A stretch of DNA of 64,000 nt, taken from positions 55,812,641-55,876,640 of the forward strand of contig NC_133777.1 in NCBI RefSeq assembly GCF_003597395.2, read 5' to 3'. Every line of letters starts with the position of its first letter. Position 1 is the stretch's first letter. The translations under genes and the position numbers were made by a program. A model generated the notes under the pieces. It did no database searches and was not told the origin of the DNA. It was given only the letters and a program-made list of their open reading frames with translations. This DNA comes from Chelonoidis abingdonii (lineage: Eukaryota; Chordata; Testudines; Testudinidae). Below, piece by piece: positions 23,205 through 32,901 of the stretch.

Positions 23205-25625
23205 TGAAAAAGCCTGGTTACTTACCTTGTACAGTAGCTGGAGTTCTTTGAGATATGTATTCCTCAAGGTGCATAAGCGCTCTATACACCTGAGACTGGA
23301 TGATTTTTCGTTAGCAATGTCCTTGGGTCCGCACCTATACCCTTCTCCTCCTCATGCGCCAAACCAAAGGTATGGGGGGGGGTGGGAGATGGACTGCCTC
23401 CGTAGTTCCTTCTCTACCATGAATACGTTGTATAGAAACAAGCTAAATAACCAGACATCCAGTGAGGGTCCATCTGCGTATTCCATTTCAGGTGACTCAC
23501 AATCAGTGTTCATCGAGGACCATGGTGTCAGGAGCTCTGCTGTATTGCAGAGCGAAGGACAGTTCTTCTGAAGGATGTGTCTATTATAGAAACTTGTACC
23601 AGGATGTAATGCTTCATAGAGGTATGAACAGAGCCCCATGCTGCCACTCTATAGGAACATCTCAAAGTGAAGGTATCTCTGAGAGGGACTGCTTCTCCTC
23701 TCATACATTTGGCAAAAGAGACAAATACTTAAGGATATTTCCTAAAAGGTTTCATCCTCAGCAGGTAAAAAGCCAAGGCTTGTCCAATATCCAAAGAGTG
23801 GTGCTTCCCATTCTCTCTGGTAGCATGGAGATTCTGGTGGAAGACAGGTAAAATGAATGACCTGGGTCAGACGGAATTCCAAGATTACTTTCGGAATGGA
23901 TTTAGGATGTAACCTCAAGGAGACATTATCCTTACGGATGACCATATAGGGAGGGACTGCCATAAGGGCGCCAGGTCATCTACTCTTCTGGCTGAGATGA
24001 TTGCAACCAGAAAGGCAACCTTCATGGATAGCTGAGCAAAGAAACACGGAAGCTAAAGGTTTGAAGGGGGAATTTGTTAGTGTGGATAAGACTAGCTCAA
24101 GGTTCCACATTGGGTAGGTTTCATTACTGGAGGAAAGGTTCTGATAAATCCCTTTGAAAACCTTACTGTAATCAGATAGGCAAAGATTGTATGGTTGTCC
24201 ACTGAAAGGCAAAAGGCACTAATAACTGCCAAGTGTACTCACAAGGAGGTGAGGCAACCGTGACATTTTCAGACACAGGAGTTAGTTCAGAATATTAGGG
24301 ATCTCTGAATACTCTAGGGCTAGCCGATGATGTTGACACCATGCAAAGAACCTCTCCCATTTTGCTGTATAGTGTTTTCTTGTGGAGTCTTTTCTGCTGT
24401 TGCTAATGATGGATTGTACAGCTTCCATGCATGATCTTTCATCCAAATATGAAGCTGCTAGATGAAGAGATACTGGTTTGCAATGGAGGATCTTGCCCCT
24501 GTCTTGGGTTAACAGGTCTGGCAGGAGCTTTTGAATGCAGATGCAAGGAGAATGCTAGTGAACTAAAACTGCCTTGGCTACATGGGGGCTACTAGGATCA
24601 CCAACATTTTGTCCTGTTCGAGCTTCCTCTGGACGCAAGGCAAGAGGGGAATGTATGGAAATGCATAAATTAGTGGTTCTGAATGTTGTACTAGAAATGC
24701 ATCCCATTTGGAGCTGTGTCCTCATACCGTTTGAGGAGGCTGGACATTTCCTGTTTTTGTTAGATGCAAAGAGATCCCACGATGGGAATTCCTGTTGTTG
24801 AAAGATGTTCTATACCACCAAGTCGTTAAGTTCCCATTTGTGGTCTTTGGAGAAGTGTCCTCAGACGTGGTCTGCCAGAGCATTTTGCACCCCTGGAAGA
24901 TGCACTCCTCAAAAGTGATATGGTGGCAGAGATATGACAGAACTTGTTTGCAAGCCTCAAGCACTGTATTCAATTTTGAATTCCTGAAGGGTCCAGATAG
25001 CTCCCAAACCTCACAGGGAGGAGTCTGTAATTAGTTTTTTCGTGGGTCACGGTGTGTGTGCAAAGGGAACTGACTTCATGTTTTCCTACCAGACAAGTGG
25101 CCTCAGGACCCCATGGGGGAGTGAAACTGACTTGCCAAGAGTAAGCTTTCATGGCACATAGATTGTCCATAACTATGCTTGTAGACTGGGATTCTCAAAC
25201 TTCATTGCATCGCGACCCTTCAAACTCAGAGCTGGAAAAGAGTTGTCTTTGTTTAGTGAGGGAATTAGAGAGACCAGGGCGATAATTCTGAAACATAAGA
25301 GCAGATTAAGTCATTCAGCTGTCAGATATAGCATGAGCCTCCAGCCTCCTTTCTTCTTATGGATGAGGAAATATCTTAAGTAAAATCCTCTTCCCATGTA
25401 CTGGGGTGTTGCCAGCTCTATGGCTGCCAGATGGAACAGAGAGTCCACTTCCTGGGTGAACATCCTCTCGTGAGAAGGTCCCTGAACAGGGACTCTGTTG
25501 CATATCCATCATATATCCAGGGGTGATGATTTCCAGAACACGTCTGATGTTAAATGGTGCCATGCTGGAAAAAAAGTAAGCTAGGCAGCTAATAAAAAAG
25601 GGTGTGGGAATCTGGCTCAAGTGGA
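23205..25625 (-). pseudogene. Degenerate DIRS-type retrotransposon (RT, RNase H, tyrosine recombinase)
   Basis: Conceptual minus-strand reading, across many stops and frameshifts, shows the parts in DIRS order. Near 25.35-25.55 kb: EVDSLFHLAAIE and GFYLRYFLI, the start of the DIRS reverse transcriptase. Near 24.7-25.1 kb: LITDSSL, then an ADHV...HKWELN segment and PSWDLFAS, matching the RNase H to downstream block. Near 23.85-24.2 kb: WNLELVLSTL, FKPLA, VAFLVAIISARRVDDL and PPYMVIRKDNVSL, matching the tyrosine recombinase. The low-coordinate end, 'ggttacttaccttgta...gttctttgagat', looks like the terminal repeat. A hAT-like scrap ('tctcaaacttcattgcatcgc') sits at about 25190. It is dead: no frame exceeds about 130 residues. 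Family name is from memory of DIRS proteins; a protein search would settle it. Confidence 0.6.
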
Positions 25626-26042
25626 CTTGGTACGAGGACTCAAAGGTCCCATCAAAAGTTATCAGTTAGTAATGACTCTCAGCTATTACTGGACTGGCTG
25701 GATTCACGCTAGTGACTGTAATGTACATTCTGTGACTGCTTGATTTTGACTTTGATTTTAACAGACCTTGTGCGGTGGCAGTATGCAGCACACATTCCGT
25801 TCCTCAATCTGTAAGCTAAAGAGCCAGGGAGCTACAGGTGTTGTATGCTCTCAGCAGTTTCTGTGTTTTCTGTGAACTAATGTTTCTTTAGCACAAGGGA
25901 CACCATAGTGGCCTTGAGGAGAAAGGCTCCATTATCCCCTCATCTATCTCCTACACCACAGCTCCTACTTATTTTTAAGCTAAATTTCAGGCTTAAAGAA
26001 ATGTAAAAAAACCTGTTTTGACAGTAAAACAAAAGAGCTGAC

Positions 26043-26694
26043 TGTCACGGAGTCCCCGGGCGATGCTTTGGAACTATTCCCCACAGAGCCAGTCAGGACT
26101 TTGGGGAGCCTCCTCTCCCTTGGAGCAGACTGTCTTCAGGGCAAGAAGCTCACATGGCTTCACCTCCTGGGTCTCTCCTTGGAGTATTCAGCATATGCTC
26201 CCCCGTGCGCTTCCCACAGCGAGTACGCCCAGGCAGGGTCCTGGGGAAGCGAGAGGGTCCTGCATGCACCCCCACTTCACTTCGCAGTCAGATGTGACTT
26301 TTAGCCAGCCAGTAAAACAGAGGCTTATTAGATGACAGGAACACAGTCTAAAACAGAGCTTGTAGGTACAGAGAACCGGACCTCTCAGCCAGGTCCATTC
26401 TGAGGCAGACACTCACGTCTGCACTCACTTCCAGTCCCCAGCCAGCTCCAAAATTGAAACCCCCTCCAGCCCCTCCTTTCTGGTCTTTGTCTCTTTCCCG
26501 GGCCAGGAGGTCACCTGATATCTTTGTTCACCTTTAGCTATTCCTTTGCAGGGTGAAGGGCCCCAGCCATTTGTTGCTAGGATACAAAGTGTCGGCAATT
26601 TATGCACACTGGTGACTTAAGAAATGCATAGGGGAAACTGAGGCACCCACACAGTATTCAGAGGAAACATTAAGAACAGCCCTACTTCGTCACA
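26043..26694. mobile_element. Solo LTR, 652 bp, with 5-bp TSD
   Basis: Begins TGTCACGG and ends TCGTCACA, giving TG...CA borders and short inverted ends. The flanking 5-mers are both ctgac (26038-26042 and 26695-26699). No internal retroviral sequence adjoins it, so it is a solo LTR left by recombination. The 5-bp TSD fits Gypsy-type elements or some endogenous retroviruses; the class cannot be decided here. Confidence 0.82.
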
Positions 26695-26797
26695 CTGACC
26701 AACACCTACTTTTCATTCACTCAATTTCTTTTTCTGAAAGGAGACAACACCAACACAAACACAGGGCCTATTCTGGAAACCCTGTATGAATATGAGT

Positions 26798-27460
26798 AAG
26801 GGTACGTCTACATCAGGTTTCCCCAAACTTTTTTCCTTGCGTTCCCACCCCACCTCAGTTGTGGTTGGGAGCTGGGACCAGATGTGGGGCTGGAGTTGCA
26901 GCCAGGCTGAGAGCCAGGAGCCGAGGCCGGGACCACAGCTGGGGGCAGGAATGCAGCCAGGAATGGGGTCAGGACTGAGAGCGGAGCCGTGCTGGGGCAG
27001 GACTGGAGCTGCGGCTGGGCTGGGAGCCAGGGGCTGAGACTGGGACTGCAGCTCAGGGTGGGGCCAGAGCAGAGCTGGTTGGTGCTCCCTGGCCCCCTTG
27101 GGGGCTAGCCTGGGCCCCACTGTGCCTCCCAAATATTCCTCCATGCCTGCCTAGGGGAGCATGCCCGATAGTTTGGGGATCACTGGTCTACACTTAAAAT
27201 GCTACAGCTGCACACCTGTGCCGGCGTAGATCTTCAGTGTAGACACCATCTATGCTGATGGGAGGGTCCCTTCCATCAGCATAGTTAATCCACCTCGCCA
27301 AGAGGTGGTAGCTAGTTCAGTGGAAGAATTCCTCCACTGACCTATCACTGCCTACATCGGAGGTTAGGTTTGCTTACCTACAATGCTCAGAGGTGCAGAC
27401 TTTTCACACCTGAGTGACATAGTTAAGCCAACTTAATTTTCAAGTGTAGACCAGGCCTCA
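26798..27460. mobile_element. Turtle MITE split by a nested hAT
   Basis: The left end 'taagggtacgtctaca' and right end 'agtgtagaccaggcctca' belong to one MITE of the family at 19804-20060; the interior 'tagttaatccacctcgccaa...gacatagttaagccaactta' matches that family reversed. It is interrupted at 26814-27185. Confidence 0.65.
26814..27185. mobile_element. 372-bp hAT element nested in a MITE
   Basis: Ends 'caggtttccccaaacttttt' and 'gtttggggatcactg' are inverted. The flanking 8-mers gtctacat (26806-26813) and gtctacac (27186-27193) differ at one position. The interior has repeated 'gctgggagccaggagc'-like GC-rich units. No transposase is visible. Confidence 0.85.
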
Positions 27461-28317
27461 GTCAAGCTAACTATCTTCTTGCCTGCTGAATCAGACGTAA
27501 GATATTTCCTATCAGTGCTCATCTCTAGTAATGCCAGACGTATCTTGTACATTGTGGCATTTAGTCTGAATGGAACATACCGAGAACACAGCCTGGAATC
27601 CTTGAATTTTTCAGCAATGGCAAGAAGGTGAAATGTTTTCACCTGTGCAGTGGCTCTGTTGCTAACACTGAGACACTACCACCTTCTCCAGGGAGTGGAT
27701 TATGCAGGGAGAATTTGGAGGTAACACTCCTTCTCCAGGATAAGGGTGAAGATTACATCATTCTTTCTCAACCCTTTAGGGTTTATTCTGAGGGTACAAG
27801 ATCAACTTCAAAGTGAGTCACTTGCTTTCTCAGACTTAGAAGCACCACATGGACCAAGAGCTCCTTTAGCACATTCCTAAGAAATGGGGCTGAATGAATA
27901 AGATAGTGTGCTTGGAAACGTAGGGCTCTTTCACTGAAAATTGGTAAGAAAAATGAAAAGACAAGACCTCTCAGCTTAACCTCTGGGCTCCTGGCTGTAA
28001 TGTGCAGACTCTTTACATTGGGGTATAGCTTTCTTTAAATATAATATTTGGCCTTCCTAGTGGTGGTACTTTGCTGGCAGACTGGAAATCAAATTGAGGA
28101 ATAGATAGGGCATTTTTCCACTTTACACATGGGTTTTACAACATCCCTTCTCTTAATACCAACAGAGTACTCTGCGCATCCTCTCTGTTTACAGAAAAGA
28201 TGGCAATATCTTTAATCTCTATATAAAAATATCAACTGCCTGAGGCTTCAGCTGCTCAGTGGCATCCAAAAAAGTGGAAAGATGCATGGACAGCTTTTAA
28301 TCACTTGAGGAAGCCTA

Positions 28318-28350
28318 GATATATATATATAGAGAGAGAGAGAGAGAGTT
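28318..28350. repeat. (TA)n(GA)n microsatellite
   Basis: Run of 'atatatatatata' directly followed by 'gagagagagagagagag'. Confidence 0.9.
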
Positions 28351-28790
28351 AAAATCACTTAGAGTTCTCAGTTTTTCTCTAATCGAGCACTTTTTCAATA
28401 TTCAGACTCCATTTTACTAGAATTAAATCCATTTAAGTCTGTCTGGTTAGTGTATTCATAATTTGCATTTCCTTCACTGTCTCTTTCTCCATTTATCAGA
28501 ATAATTGCTGAAATGTAATTTATATGCAGTTTACACTGATAAGTGGAATTGATTAACCTTCTGTTTGCTTGGGGGAAGGGAAGCCATGTTTTAACAGTAA
28601 CAATCCCTTAATGTTTAGTCAGTTCAAAGCTCCTGCTCACTAATGGGAGGGAGTGCAGGTGGTACTGGCACAGATTCTCTTATCCACCCTGCACCCCGGT
28701 AATGGATGTCATGATTATGAATGTCCTCAGGAACACTGGCTGCATTAAAAGATAGTCACTAAGCTGTTAGGATTCAAAGAATAGCTAAAC

Positions 28791-28925
28791 CAGGGGTTAA
28801 ATTCAGCTGGAGGTGTCCAGAGCACAGCTCTGGTAAATATTTTTAAAGCCCTGAGCTCCTGTACGCCCCATGGGGCTGAAGCTCCTAGCCTCGGGGCTCT
28901 GAGAAATACTATATGAAAATTTAAG
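28791..28925. repeat. DNA-transposon scrap
   Basis: Starts 'caggggttaaattcagctgg', a hAT-like end, with a short GC-rich body ('ccccatggggctgaagctcc'). The other end is not identified. Confidence 0.35.
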
Positions 28926-30394
28926 CTCTGAGCTAAACCATGCTTTCCGCAACTCTGCACAGCCTACAAATTAGTAAAGCTTACAAGACATTTACTGGTA
29001 TAATTCATCCAGAGACTGGGGACTTTCTATTCTACCCTAGCAGATATCACCCCTGCGAAGTAGTGCGGAAAGCACTGTTTTCAAGGCAATACAACAAGTT
29101 GCAGTATGGATGACAACTGCAAATTGTATTTAGAAGCAACCACTGCTACTAGCACTGACATTTTCTGTTCCTATCCAGGAAATAGTTATGTCTAATTTGA
29201 TATAATTTGATAAAATTCTAAAGAACAAACAAAAAAAATATGCCTCATGCTCAGTAAGAGGCTTAATTATTATTGATTAATGGCTCCCAGCAGCACTTCT
29301 ATAGCTAAAGCTCTGCCATTATTTCCATTGGAAAGTCTGATTTTGAGGAGTTTATAAAGCTGATCAATTCAATTCATACCGTGCTGTACTCTGATGCATA
29401 TTATATGAGAGTGTGTAGCATGTATGTAAGAATTTGAGTCTCCATTCTATATTCCTTACAGATCTAAATTTGTCACGGACTTTAAGGCTGTGTTCTTCAG
29501 TTTTTAAATTCTTTGGGACTTCTGGTCCACAATGAATGTAGGTTTGGGCCTTTGGTGTTAATGAAAGTGTCAAGAATATAAGTTGTTCTGCAACCTCTAC
29601 TATTGCCAATGCACTTCATTCCTCACCTCCCACACCTCTTGCCATTCTACTCTTAGAGCTTTCCTGGCTAGAAACTGCCAGGCATACAGTGGGGTAATGT
29701 GGATTAACACCCAATAAGAGCTTTATAATCATGATCACATAATAATTAAAAATCCACCGCTCATTTTCTCTTAAGACCAGAACCAACACTGGGACCCAGG
29801 TGCCCAGAGATGAATAGATGGGAGCACTGACACTGACCCAACTGTCAGAGATTTATGGACAATGTATCTGCTTAGGAGCACTTTTGGGGAGGCCTGACAT
29901 AATAGGGTAGAGTACGATTTTGCTGCCTTAAGTTACTAGCTTGTTAAATTAATTATTTTTGTTGTCCTTGAGTGCCACGTGCTGTTGGGGTGACTATTCC
30001 TGTGTAAATTGTGATCCTGACTAATAGAGCACCCAGAATGGTGGACAAGCATATTTTTGTATTTAAATATAAATAAATAGCCATTTATATAACTTTCTAG
30101 CATACCACATACAAATTCTCACCTGAAATATGTTTTTTTAAAAAACAGATCTGATTTTAATTTGCCTTTTTTTAAATTTAGAGATAAGACACAAATATAA
30201 AAACATTACAAAACACCCTAAGGCTTTCAGATTCCTTTATAATCAATGCTGTAAAGAAAACAGGGCAGAATTTCACTAAATAACATTTTAGAAATTAGCT
30301 AATTGGGACTCTAAAATGTTTTGTTCAGTAGCAATTGTCATTGACTCATCTCTATTACTGAAGAATAAATCAAAGAAAGGGGGCAAGTACGTTT

Positions 30395-30475
30395 GATCGG
30401 ACCAACTTCTTTTGACGAGAGAGACAAGTTTCGAGTTTACACAGATCAGAGACAAACGATGTTTGGCCTGTTGCT
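30395..30475. repeat. Fragment of the 'accaacttcttttgacgagag' turtle repeat
   Basis: 'ggaccaacttcttttgacga' followed by 'gagagacaagtttcgagttt' and 'acacagatca' matches the repeat that forms the hairpin at 18235-18465. Confidence 0.5.
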
Positions 30476-31747
30476 ATCTTCTGTCAGGTACAAGTGAGAA
30501 AAACAAAGACTTAGCAGAAGCTGCTAAGGTTAAGGAAGTTAAGAATGGCTGATGGGTCTCATTTAAGCCTAGCTGCACATCTGTGCTGCCTTCTTTGGAC
30601 ACTTTGTAAACTGTCAGCAATTTTCCCTCTGTGGAGGTGGGTCCATGTATTTATATTGTAATCGAATGTTTCTTAATACGTTGCTTTCCCTGGGGGAGAG
30701 CTACCACAGGTTATTTCTTATATATGCTGAGTAAATGTGAAGGACTCTAGTAACACAGTCTAGACACGTGCTATGTTAACCAGCTCTATGTAACTAGTTC
30801 TGCAACTGTGCACCTCAACCCTGACAAGCAATAGCCAGTATGTTACATTCCTCAGACTTCCTTGAGTTTCTACTGAAATTTGAAGAAAATCAAAGATCCC
30901 AGAAGCAAGTAAAAAAGAGAAACTGAGACTGTTATATGGGGTAGCAGTTTATCAGTGTGATCACCACCATTAACTGTTTCCCCCATGTGGACCATAATTC
31001 TGTAACTGATTGTCTGAATGAATTTTGAGTCGCATGGTATGAAATAATATAGAAAATACAACTGAAAAATAGAAGTGAGATGTACTGGACCTTTTGTTAA
31101 AGCTCATAATGGAGTTAAGGGGCTTGTAGAATACTGTTATTGATAAAATATATCAGCCATTACTGCAAATAATAGCATCAAAAAGTATGAGCAATAGCAA
31201 AATTACAAACAAATGTAGATTCTGCTCATTGCTTTGTTACAGAAATACGTCCCTACTTCTTATAGTTCAATATATAGCTGCGTATGGTTCCTTATCACTT
31301 AATGTAATCACTAGGTGCAGGTCAGTTTCCAGTATTCTGGGGCCAGCTTGGTTTCTGTTCCTGGAAGGCTATATGTTAGAACTGGTAGAGAGTAAATTTT
31401 GACACTGGGCATAAGCCTTTCTGTCAAGACTTCGGCAAGTTATTATAAGAAAATCTACGCCAGCTCTTTTCCAGAAGATAATTTGAGATCCAATGCCAAC
31501 TGCAAAGCAATTTTTTTTTTAAATTGATCTATAATCTCTTGCAGGAATGTCTCCTAACTCTAATATGGTACTTAATGGAATTTTATACAGAAATTTGTAT
31601 GACTCTAAGCCCAGACCAGAGGACATGTTAAAATTATATGTCCCATGAGCTGCATTTCTAATACACACAAAGATGGTATCATCACATTTTGTACCAAATA
31701 AAATTACCTTCTTGGTTATCAAATCTAATTTTTGTACTATCTCCTAC

Positions 31748-31790
31748 CTGTGCACAGTAAGGTAATCCCCCTGTTGGAGGCACTAGACTA
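31748..31790 (-). CDS. ENTREP1: ENTREP-family micro-exon (43 nt)
   Basis: Minus-strand acceptor ...ttttattcaaag and donor CAG|gtagga enclose 43 nt. One leading base completes the AG left by the upstream exon (AGT, Ser), and 14 codons follow: SLVPPTGGLPYCAQ. It ends in phase 0, as the next exon needs. A small exon of this kind cannot be proven from sequence alone, and it lies only about 500 bases from the upstream exon. Its support is the double phase match with both neighbours and sound splice sites. Confidence 0.55.
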
Positions 31791-32286
31791 CTTTGAATAA
31801 AAGAAAACTGCTTCCTACTTGAGGATTCTTCTTACCAAAAGGGCCCATACAGCCCAATCTCACTTCAGAACGTCATTCTCCATCCACACCTAAAAAAACA
31901 GGTTCCTTGCTTCAATGGCTCAAATCTCTTCTCCTAGGTTTCTTCAGTGATGGTCCAGTGTTCTGTGATTATTTTTGTGATTTTTTAAAAATGAATGACC
32001 TCAACTGAAATGCTATGTCTTACACAAACATTTGTCCAAGCATGCACCCAGAATTTAGGAGGATGCAGATTTATAGATGAAGGTCACAAGCTACTACTGA
32101 GAAAGGAAAACACCCATTTAAGTTGAAGACAATGGACCAGAAATTATCAGTTTAGAGAATGCAAAAGTGCTCACAATTCAAACACGTTTATCACTGTGTC
32201 CTTCAGGTACTCTTAACTCCTAAATTCTTTAGTAAGTAAGAGAATGGCCAAAGAGAATTCACACCTATTCTTTGACCTTTCCTTAC

Positions 32287-32416
32287 CTGACTAGCAGGGT
32301 CTGTCCAATCACTGCTTCATAAGGAGGGGCAGCTCCGTTGGAATAGCATTCCTGGCTTTAATGGTGACTTCATATAAAGCACTGAAGGGGAATGAGGAAA
32401 GTCCAAATGGAGACCT
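32287..32416 (-). CDS. ENTREP1: ENTREP-family exon with PPxY motif (apparent 1-nt frameshift)
   Basis: On the minus strand a good acceptor (pyrimidine-rich, ...tttaacag) precedes AGG TCT CCA, and the exon ends CAG|gtaagg. Reading from the acceptor in phase 0 gives RSPFGLSSFP...PTELP, then the frame breaks. The continuation PPYEAVIGQTLLV is open in another frame. Adding one C to the CCCC run near 32333-32336 would join them as PTELPPPYEAV, which fits the family pattern PTxxPPxYEAV seen in FAM189B. The PPxY motif is the docking site for ITCH/NEDD4-type WW domains. With the extra base the exon is 131 nt and leaves two bases (AG) for the next exon. I infer an assembly or consensus error rather than a dead gene, because all downstream exons are open. 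Confidence 0.7.
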
Positions 32417-32900
32417 CTGTTAAAGAAAAATAAATGTTCAATTATCATTTCACTGCACTGGATTTACCTGGAAAACAATGTCATCTTCCACATGATGTAG
32501 TTAGCAGATGCACGCCTCTGAATTTGTGACTGAACCACACAAAGCAGTCTGTTGAAGAGTTCATTAGACAAGTGAAATGAAGTGAAATGAAGCCTAAATT
32601 CAAAGGATAGTTTAAAAATTATTCACATTTTTGGATACTGGCCATTTATACCAATCTATTCTATAGCATAATATCTTGCACATACAGTACCCTGTAGCAA
32701 TGTACATTAATAATGGCAATCTCCTCAAGAGATTAACTCTCACATTTAAATTCTGTGTATAATGCTAAACTGTGGTAAAATTAATAGTATCCTTGTTATG
32801 TTCAAATATTGTTATCCCTGTCTTGTCTGAATTCATCCACTTCTCCATCATGGTCTTTTTTTATACAGCAGCACTAATATAAACAAAATGAATGTTTAAA
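32417..32900 (-). other. Upstream intron, unique part
   Basis: AT-rich sequence upstream of the PPxY exon on the minus strand. No further ENTREP exon was recognised between here and 64 kb; the membrane exons of the family (conserved CPxWAGFS-type and aromatic-rich segments) were looked for and not found. Confidence 0.5.
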
Positions 32901-32901
32901 C

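Larger units (their letters stand above)
20179..31747 (-). other. Intron between 76-nt and 43-nt exons
   Basis: About 11.6 kb. Contains the hAT with N gap (20707-21395), an old SINE/L2 tail (21785-21915), the DIRS remnant (23205-25625), the solo LTR (26043-26694), a nested MITE/hAT (26798-27460), a (TA)n(GA)n run (28318-28350) and small repeat scraps at 28790-28920 and 30395-30470. The remaining stretches (22.1-23.2, 25.6-26.0, 27.5-28.3, 29.0-31.7 kb) show nothing I can name. Confidence 0.55.
4594..32416 (-). other. ENTREP1: ENTREP/FAM189-family gene, 3' part (six exons, minus strand)
   Basis: Six exons with GT/AG borders can be chained on the minus strand with compatible phases. Their lengths are 130 (131 after correcting a one-base loss), 43, 76, 597, 329 and 186 nt, giving 1362 nt or 453 residues plus stop. 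FAM189/ENTREP proteins are four-pass endosomal membrane proteins whose tail carries PPxY motifs that bind ITCH-type ubiquitin ligases; they help turn over receptors such as CXCR4. The tail here matches the family as I recall it, including FAM189B: a PTxxPPxYEAV segment, then SxDSxSL...SED...LE(V/L)QGS, then the HMEEAI block, then a LHLxSCGxLSS...RPHSL...RET end. The membrane exons are not visible in the window. Assignment to ENTREP1 rather than ENTREP2 is a guess from the HMEEAI block and compact introns; the family call is much firmer. Confidence 0.78.

Noticed and set aside
32287..32350. Alternative PPxY exon without frameshift, using a weak acceptor near 'ccattaaag' or 'gccag'
   Set aside because: Those acceptors lack a pyrimidine tract, and the resulting APPY loses the PPxY form. 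The strong acceptor at 32417 with a one-base loss fits the family better.
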